The notes beneath the pieces are model-generated. The model made no database searches. It had not been told where the DNA came from and was given only the letters and a program-made list of their open reading frames with translations. The position numbers and the translations under genes were made by a program. A stretch of DNA of 64,000 bases from Doris montereyensis (Eukaryota; Mollusca; Gastropoda; Nudibranchia; Dorididae), in assembly GCA_037039925.1 (NCBI GenBank), contig JAXRKP010000485.1:112001-176000 (forward strand). The letters run 5' to 3'. Of this stretch, positions 14,601 through 23,600 are shown piece by piece (the stretch's first letter is position 1; each line of letters starts with the position of its first letter).

Positions 14601-17600
14601 TACGGAGGGAAGTCACACTGTAGTACGAGTAACTCACACAGAGCCTAGGGGAAACAAATTGACGTTTAACTGCGGGGGTGGCTGGCTGTAAAAAAATTAA
14701 TTACCTTCCAGGCCACCACGGTACATAGAGCCGGAGCTTATTTCGGTTTCTATAGCGTGAAGCGGAACAGGTAATAATAATCACCTCCTGGACAGAACAC
14801 TAGCCTGGCTCAGATTTTTACTCCCAAGCTAGTGCTTGTTACCCATTTGCATCGGGATCTAGTGTGGAAAATGCGTTTTAAGTGTCTTTCCCAAGGAACA
14901 CAACATCAGGGCTAGCTTTGCTAGGATTCAAACCCGGATCATCATGATCCCAAGTCCGGCAGGCTAGCCACTCGGCCAGATCTATTGCAAGTCCTTTGTT
15001 GAAAAACGTTTCTAATGCCACAAACCCAAACTGTGATCATGACAGACACAATTGGTGAGTCAACGTAACCCACTAGACACATATTTTACGATAAAAACAG
15101 AACAGAAAGCGAGCCTCAAAAATAATAGCCAAGAGATGATGATGATGATGATGATGATGCCAGAGGAAGAGAAAGAAGTAGCAAACTTATTTGATATCAC
15201 AAAATACTAGCGCTACACACACCAAGATAGAACTCTGCTGAGGGCTTGGCGCGATAGTTTCTTCAACATCGCTGTTGTCGTCGCTGTCGCTACCATCGTT
15301 GTTGGCATCCTCTTGAACACTGGCCATGCGCAACGATTGCGACAAAGGTCTGTTTCCAGGCATGAGACTGGGCGCGACTGTTTCATCCAGGTCAATGTTT
15401 GAAGCCTCTTCTTATTATTATATCCAACACAAGTCATCTAGTTGAGAAAAAACCAAAAACCCAGTCAACTCTGAGAAGGCGTTTCATGTTTTAAATTCGT
15501 TCAGAAAAAAAAAATGATTCTGTTTTTAACACTGAGGAGTTGAGTGCTGGAGTCATCATTTATGGTTGCCGTGATATTTGTTCATTTTAATGCAATCCCC
15601 CACCCCCACCCCTCATCATCCACCATATACGGTGATCTCAAGATGACTTACATATTAAGATGGAAAAAGCAAGAGGAAACAGCAAGATGAAACAGCAAGA
15701 GGAAACAGCAAGATGAAACAGCAAGAGGAAACAGCAAGAGGAAACAGCAAGAGGAAACAGCAAGAGGAAACAGCAAGAGGAAACAACAAGAGGAAACAGC
15801 AAGAGGAAACAGCAAGAGGAAACAGCAAGAGGAAACAGCAAGAGGAAAAGCATGTGAAAGAGAGAAAGTAAATGATGGGAAGAAACAGGACATAGCGACA
15901 TTGGGAGCTAGCAGTGAGACCTCTCCTCAATGCTTGTTCAAGAAATGACATTGAATAATATTAAAGTTTAAAGCCCCATAGGGTCTCTTGGCCATGAACA
16001 AGCATTGGCAAACAGTGGGGCACGGGGCATGTCAAAAGTGAAAGAAATGACATTGAGTAATATTAAAGTCCCATAGGAACAAAGACTAGACAAATACAAG
16101 GAAATGACATTGAATAATATTAAAGTCCCATAGGAACAAAGACTAGACAAATACAAGGAAATGACATTGAATAATATTAAAGTCCCATAGGAACAAAGAC
16201 GAGACAAATACAAGGAAATGACATTGAATAATATTAAAGTCCCATAGGAACAAAGACTAGACAAACACAAGGAAATGACATTGAATAACATTGAAACCCC
16301 ATAGGAACAAAGACTAGACAAATATAAGGAAATGACATTGAATAATAATAGGAACAAAGACTAGACAAACACAAGGAAATGACATTGAATAATATTAAAG
16401 TCCCATAGGAACAAAGACTAGACAAACACAAGGAAATGACATTGAATAATATTAAAGTCCCATAGGAACAAAGACTAGACAAACACAAGGAAATGACATT
16501 GAATAATATTAAAGCCCCATAGGAACAAAGACTAGACAAACACAAGGAAATGACATTGAATAATATGACATTGAAAATATCAAAGCCCCATAGGAACAAA
16601 GACTAGACAAACACAAGGAAATGACATTGAATAATATTAAAGCCCCATAGGAACAAAGACTAGACAAACACAAGGAAATGACATTGAATAATATTAAAGT
16701 CCCATAGGAACAAAGAAACAAACACAAGGAAATGACATTTGAATAATACACAAGGAAATGACCCCATAAGAACAAAGACTAGACAAACACAAGGAAATGA
16801 CATTGAATAATATCAAAGCCCCATAGGAACAAAGACTAGACAAACACAAGGAAATGACATTGAATAATATTAAAGCCCCATAGGAACAAAGACTAGACAA
16901 ACACAAGGAAATGACATTGAATAATATTAAAGTCCCATAGGAACAAAGACGAGACAAACACAAGGAAATGACATTGAATAATATTAAAGTCCCATAGGAA
17001 CAAAGACGAGACAAATACAAGGAAATGACATTGAATAATATTAAAGTCCCATAGGAACAAAGACGAGACAAACACAAGGAAATGACATTGAATAATATTA
17101 AAGTCCCATAGGAACAAAGACTAGACAAACACAAGGAAATGACATTGAATAATATTAAAGTCCCATAGGAACAAAGACGAGACAAACACAAGGAAATGAC
17201 ATTGAATAATATTAAAGTCCCATAGGAACAAAGACGAGACAAACACAAGGAAATGACATTGAATAATATTAAAGTCCCATAGGAACAAAGATGAGACAAA
17301 CACAAGGAAATGACATTGAATAATATTAAAGCCCCATAAGAACAAAGACGATAAAAATATAAGGAATAGACAGAAAAAAACTCTGGCCACCATGGGGATC
17401 AATCCCCGCGACCTCTGTGTCGGCACCATCGCCTTGTCATGAAAAGAAAGCGTGCTAGACCAACCAAGCTAAAATTAAGGAATTCTGTCTATTCCTTGTA
17501 CTTGTCTCGTTTTTGGACCCCAAACTTTATTGGAATATGTCAGTAATCTGAATGAAACTTTGATCCAGCATCAATCATATCAATATTCGATAATTTATCA

Positions 17601-20600
17601 CAGTATTCCATTAAAATACATCACATAGTAAAAATACACTCACAGGAGTGACAGACAGAAAAGCTGGCATTCTTGACCCAACAGGAAACCCTATACTGTA
17701 CAGGCCATTAATACTAATAAAAAGGTTGGCTCAATGCTCTCTCCTATTTTCTACTGTCCACTACTTATACTTTAATCTTTTTCCAGTAAGTTTCAGGACG
17801 ATTGCATGCAGCATATCCATTTGTTCCAAGAAAAGATATAATAAATATATTTTCATGAATTACAACATACCTGAGATTCCAGGTACATGGAGAGTTGAAT
17901 ATCCGGATTCAAGCTGCCATTCAATCCCCCAAGCTGATTCTTCTCGTTTCCTTTCTGGCACGGACCATAGCCGTCTTGAGAGTCTATTCTCCCATCAACA
18001 TTCCTGTCGCAGCTTTCATTGTTGTAGCTCGTCGTAGATCTTCTACCCATTTTCAGACAATCTTGTAGGGACAATTCCTCACGGGGCAGATCTTTGTAGA
18101 GGCTCTGTTGAAATTTGTTTCCACCTCTGCGAGACCCTTCTGTTGTCATTCGTCTTACCCATGGCAACGTCAGTTTGTTTCTCTTTCGAAGGCCTGTGAT
18201 CGAGTGACTTTTTCATGTTCTGCTTATGTGAAGAGTTCTTGTGAAGGGAAGAAGCGTCATTGAAAAGGGTTTTTCTGGCATTTTCTTTTTTGTTGCGATG
18301 ACAGCGGCTCAGAATGTGTTTTGACCAATTTCGATAAACGAGGACTAGTCCTGGTCCCATGTTTTTGAATCAATGTCCCTGGTGATTTTTTACTGCTTGA
18401 CGTAAAGTCATTTTCTTTTTCTTTCAAACTCTTCTGTTTGGGAGATTTTAAAGTTTTTAATTGCTCTGGAGAAAGCGGTCTTATAAAAGAGGAATTTTCT
18501 CCACGTCTGCAATTGATTTCATGGTCTGTTTTTGGTTCATTCTTCTTTCTACTTTTACTGACAGAAGACTCTTCTAAGGACGCTTTGATTGCTTTCTGCA
18601 GATCTCCATCATCAAAATCTCCAGATACTTTCACTGCGTCTGTGGATATTTCTTTCGCATGGGGCGAGCAGTTCTTGTTAAAAGACTGACTCAAAGTCGT
18701 TTGTCGCAGAACCCTTTGATTTCCCGGGCCGCTGAATAAGACATATAAACATCATCGTCCCTCGTCTCTCTTGACAATCCCTCACCGTCGAACATGGTCG
18801 GTTTTGTCTCGAATTCTCCGTCAATTACAGGTGGTGCTGATCTGGGCGTCTCATTATAAGATTTCTTTTTTGAGAACGTCGTCGAATATACCTGGAGACA
18901 AGGGAGTAGTTGTTGTTTCTGTCCTTGACTTGGAGAGACTTGGACTCGCAAATTGTACCGGGCTGTTTCTGGCATATTTTGTTCCTCTTCACGCCCGCAT
19001 GGCCACAGGCCGTTTCCACTTTCACGAACGGCCTTCGTTACGCTGCGGAGACTGGTCGCGATGAAAACGGGAGACTCCGTCTTCTTCAGCATCGATGTCA
19101 CTAGCACCTTCTACATCGCTGTAAAGCCCCATCGTTTCAGGAATGACTAGGTTGTTTTTGTTGGGTGCGTTACAGTTATTGGCCTGATTTCTTGCCCTCC
19201 TTGCGTTGACATCGTGTTTGGAAACATCGGAAACAGTTTCCGGTGTCTCTGCAGGGAGCGTATATTCAGTTTCAGCAGCAAGAATGGTGTGGTTTGAGAC
19301 AATGAACTCCGTCTCTGCTGGACTGTTTTCGGTCTGAGACCCAGCTAGGGATGCGACGACCGATTTCTCCTTCGATGACCTTGATTTCCTGACTAAGCTT
19401 ACGGATCGACTCTCGCTTGAATTGCTGGGAGACGTCTTTTGTTTTTTGGAACCAGGAGCTTCCTAATAGATGGGGGTGGGGGGGGAGAAGAAAAAGAAAG
19501 AAGTAAGTCTTTACAATACACTTGAAGAGATCATTTCAATACTGTGCCTAAGTCACAATCTTGTCATTTAGAGAAAAGTGCCAAAAATTATGGACTTTGG
19601 CACTGTTGTGGATCCTCAAGTGAGCTCCTTAATCAAATCACTAACATTTTCCTTGAGAAAGATTAGTTCCATCCGTCCATTCCTCACAAACAATGCTACT
19701 AAAAAAACGTGTCACAACTCATATGTTCTCCAAGCTTGACTATTGTAAATAACCCTGTTGTTTGGCCTCCCGCAAGAAAAAATAAAACGATTTCAAGTCA
19801 TCCAAAACAATGGAGCCAGACTTATCTTTAAAAAACGGGAAATTGAAAAAAATAAATCATTTTTTAGAATAGTCATAAATATAATCAGTCTCTGTTTGTA
19901 ACAAAAAAAATCATGTGTTTGTCTAATACTAAATCATTTTTAGAATAGTCATAAATATAATCAGTCTCTGTTTGTAACAAAACAATCCTGTGCTTGTCTA
20001 ATACTAAATCATTTTTAGAATAGTCATAAATATAATCAGTCTCTGTTTGTAACAAAACAATCCTGTGCTTATCTAATACTAAATCATTGTAGAATAGTCA
20101 TAAATATAATCAGTCTCTGTTTGTAACAAAACAATCCTGTGCTTGTCTAATACTAAATCATTGCAAAACAGTCATAAATATAATCAGTCTCTGTTTGTAA
20201 CAAAACAATCCTGTGCTTGTCTAATACTAAATCATTGCAAAATAGTCATAAATATAATCAATCTCTGTTTGTAACAAAAAAAAAACCAACACCTCAATGT
20301 AGCGACTGCGTTTGCGGCCATCTCTCAACAATCTGAGCCTCTTGTTCTGTCGACTGCTGCATGAATCATCTTCCACGCCCCCTTCGCCGTCCTTGTGACG
20401 ACTAAATGTTTGAGAATCCGGAGACTCTTCAGTGTTCAGAGGTGAACTAGTCAAGGCTTTCACATTCACATTCTCTGTCGTTTTATCTCCCGCAGTGATA
20501 GAAATATCTTCTGTGCAAGAAGCTTCATACTGGCTGGCACCACTTGCTCTCAGTCTCCTTTCTGGTGTACAAGAAAATGATTGAAAGGAAAGAAAGGAGA

Positions 20601-23600
20601 GGACAAATGAAATGGCAGAAGAACACAATTATTATGTGAAAGGTCAAAACGTCAACAAAATTAAATGTCTTTACTATTCTTGTAGAAGCTATTATTCTAT
20701 ATTATAACATAGATGGCATTGGTGGCTGAGTGACTAGGCTGCCAAACTTGGGATCATGAGATCCTAGGTTCAAACACTAGCAAAGCTAGATCCGACATTG
20801 TGTTTCTTGAGACGCATTTTCCCCACTCGATCCAGGTACAAATGGGTACCAGCAATAGCTTTGAACTGTGCAGGAGGTGATTATTATCCCCTGTTCCACT
20901 TCACACTACAGAAACCTGGATACGCTCTGGCTCTAAGGGCTGCAATGGCCTTTGAAGGGACCTTTATAACATAGATGATTGCCTCAGTTTCACCTTCCCT
21001 CCCCAACCGAGCCACAATCCACCCCTTGAAACTGATTTTCAAAATCACACGTGAATTACACTAACGGGTTTATCTTTTGGGACATACCTAGATGTTTGAT
21101 GATGGCATTTTTGTCTTTCAGTCGACTGTTGAAGTTTTCCTGGAGCGTTTTGTTCAGCTCTTTGAAGTGGGTGCAGGACTCACATTTTTCAGCTCTTCTT
21201 CATGACCGCGGGATTAGGAGAAAAAGAAGAGAGGCAATCTAACATATTATGACATAGGTGCGACCTGAATATTAAATTGCCTGTGAAACTGTCTAAACGC
21301 GTAAGTCATGGATATATGGGGTATGAGATTTCCCCCTTAAAATGATCAAACACATACTTCTTTCGTATCTTCATAAATATTGGAGGCCTTGGACCAATAG
21401 AAAAGCTCATTTTATGCATATATGATCTAAACGAGAATTTTCCGTTTTTTCTTCCAAAAAGCACAGCAGTGTTAATAGCCCCATTCGATGTGACGCGTTT
21501 GCTTCTCCTGACAAATTACGTCACGTGGATTTACGTACTTAGATAGTTTCACCGATGATATACAGATCTTTGAAAGAAAATGTGACATAAATATGAAGTT
21601 GACATAACGAGGATATGACATGAATCAGCGATCGCACTAGAGTATGTTCAAATTGGTATGGCGAAAGTGATGCTGAAGGAAGGTCAAACATCAATTGCTC
21701 ACAGCTAAAATCAAAGCAAAGAAACCAAGAATCCAAAGAAGAACAAAAATTACTACATGAAAAATCCACACACCAATACATTACAAACTCTCCATCTCAT
21801 TACATTACAATACACCAACACTGGCTGACATCAAATTTTCCCCCAATTCAATTCAAAATGCTTTTAATCATCCCCTAAGGGCAATTATTCATATTCCCAT
21901 TATGAAATTACAAAGCACAAAATCTAATATAAAGTTTACCATTGACCAAAATCACTTTCCACTTACATGGATAAAATTTAAAAAATAAATAATAATAATA
22001 ATAATAATAATAATTTATTTAATGACAAAGCGCCACGCAGCCTGGATGCAACATATGACACAAATATACACAATGAAATTACAAAGCACAAAATCTAATA
22101 TAAAGTTTATCATTAACCAAAATCACTTTTCACATACACGGATGCAAAAAATAATACTGACAATAATTAAAAATTAACAAAGTGCCATACAGTCCCGATG
22201 CAACACATAACACAAATATATTGTATTCGCACGTGCATAAGAGGTACAATTTGTAATGTCGAGAGAGAGAAAGAAGAAAATAATATTGAACCACTACTAG
22301 AGAAACACATACTTAAATATCTCTGCAGAGTTATCATTTCTCCTGAATCTTATTCATTAATCTGATGGCAGATGGAAATGAAAGAGAAACAGTATCGATT
22401 TGTTCTGCTCAATGGGCATCGATACCGCCTTCCTGATTTCAAATTTTCAAATTTACAAAATAGTGCATGAATTTTTGTCATCAAAGATCACAGATGCCTT
22501 CATTGTTTGCTGGTCACAAAATGAACCTAGAATTATATCTAAAAACGTTCATCTTTACACCACTGTACAGAGAACACTTTAACAAACAAAATGATATAAA
22601 ATCCAACACATAATAAAACGATTAAATGACGTCAATAATCCACAAGAAAGACAGAGCGTGAAGAGACTGCTGCTCAGTCAGCAATGTCGATCTTCACAAA
22701 TTCTAGACCACCCTCTCAGTCGCTTCGTGCTTTACTATATTAGTTAGTATGGGCTTTTTTTTCATCTTCAAATAATACAACTTCCATACAAAACTGTCAC
22801 GACAACTTTGGACATAACACAAGAGAAGGAAATTGGGCAACAATTAAATATCAAAATCATAGCTGTAAAAACAAGGACATTATATTACCGTGGAGAAACT
22901 TTATTCAATTCTTGCTTCAAGCGTGCATTTTCATGGAGAACTGTATCAAGTTTGGCCTTGAGCTCTGCAGGTGAGATAGTATGGGAGATCATTGATATGT
23001 GAGTCAAATAGGTTATTTTATCATTAGTGCAGTCCGCGCTGGCACTGAAAGGTGTTGCGCCTGGCATTCCAATTTCTTTAGAGAAGAAAAATATAAAATA
23101 GAGACTATACGCTCGATGCAACAGGAGTCACCCATGTCATCTAAGTGCGCAATTAGGGTAAATTTTCTTGCCCACGGTACAAAGTGAAATGTTTGAAGTG
23201 AGGCTCAAACCCAGAACCTCTGGGTCACAGTGCAATGCATTTAGTCACTCGCCCATCTCATCCCCTATCTATAAATGTAGGTTCAAACTCGATTAAGCGT
23301 TCAAAGATAGTGATAGATTTTACGATTTGTAAATCTGTCAGAGTTATAATACAACATCTATGCAGTATTATACAAATTAAATAACTCCCCTGTGTTTCAA
23401 AATTAAAAATATGCCGATAATACAGAATGTAATGATTGCGAATACGGATAATTAATCCTCCATGATGTGAATACCTATCATGAACTCATCTTACCAAATT
23501 CTGAATGGGGAAAAAGTCTAAAATAGTGGTAATTTTTGCACGGCTACACCCATCTCTCATTCAGTTAGTTAGATCTATCCCAATCCCTGACCCTAAACCC

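Noticed and set aside
345..17350. Regular arrays considered as CRISPR
   Set aside because: Units abut directly with no unique spacers and the context is eukaryotic.
15968..17429. Long hydrophobic minus-strand ORFs, up to 203 codons, that look like membrane proteins
   Set aside because: Products of the 57-bp repeat, present in more than one frame; lie in a CtIP intron.
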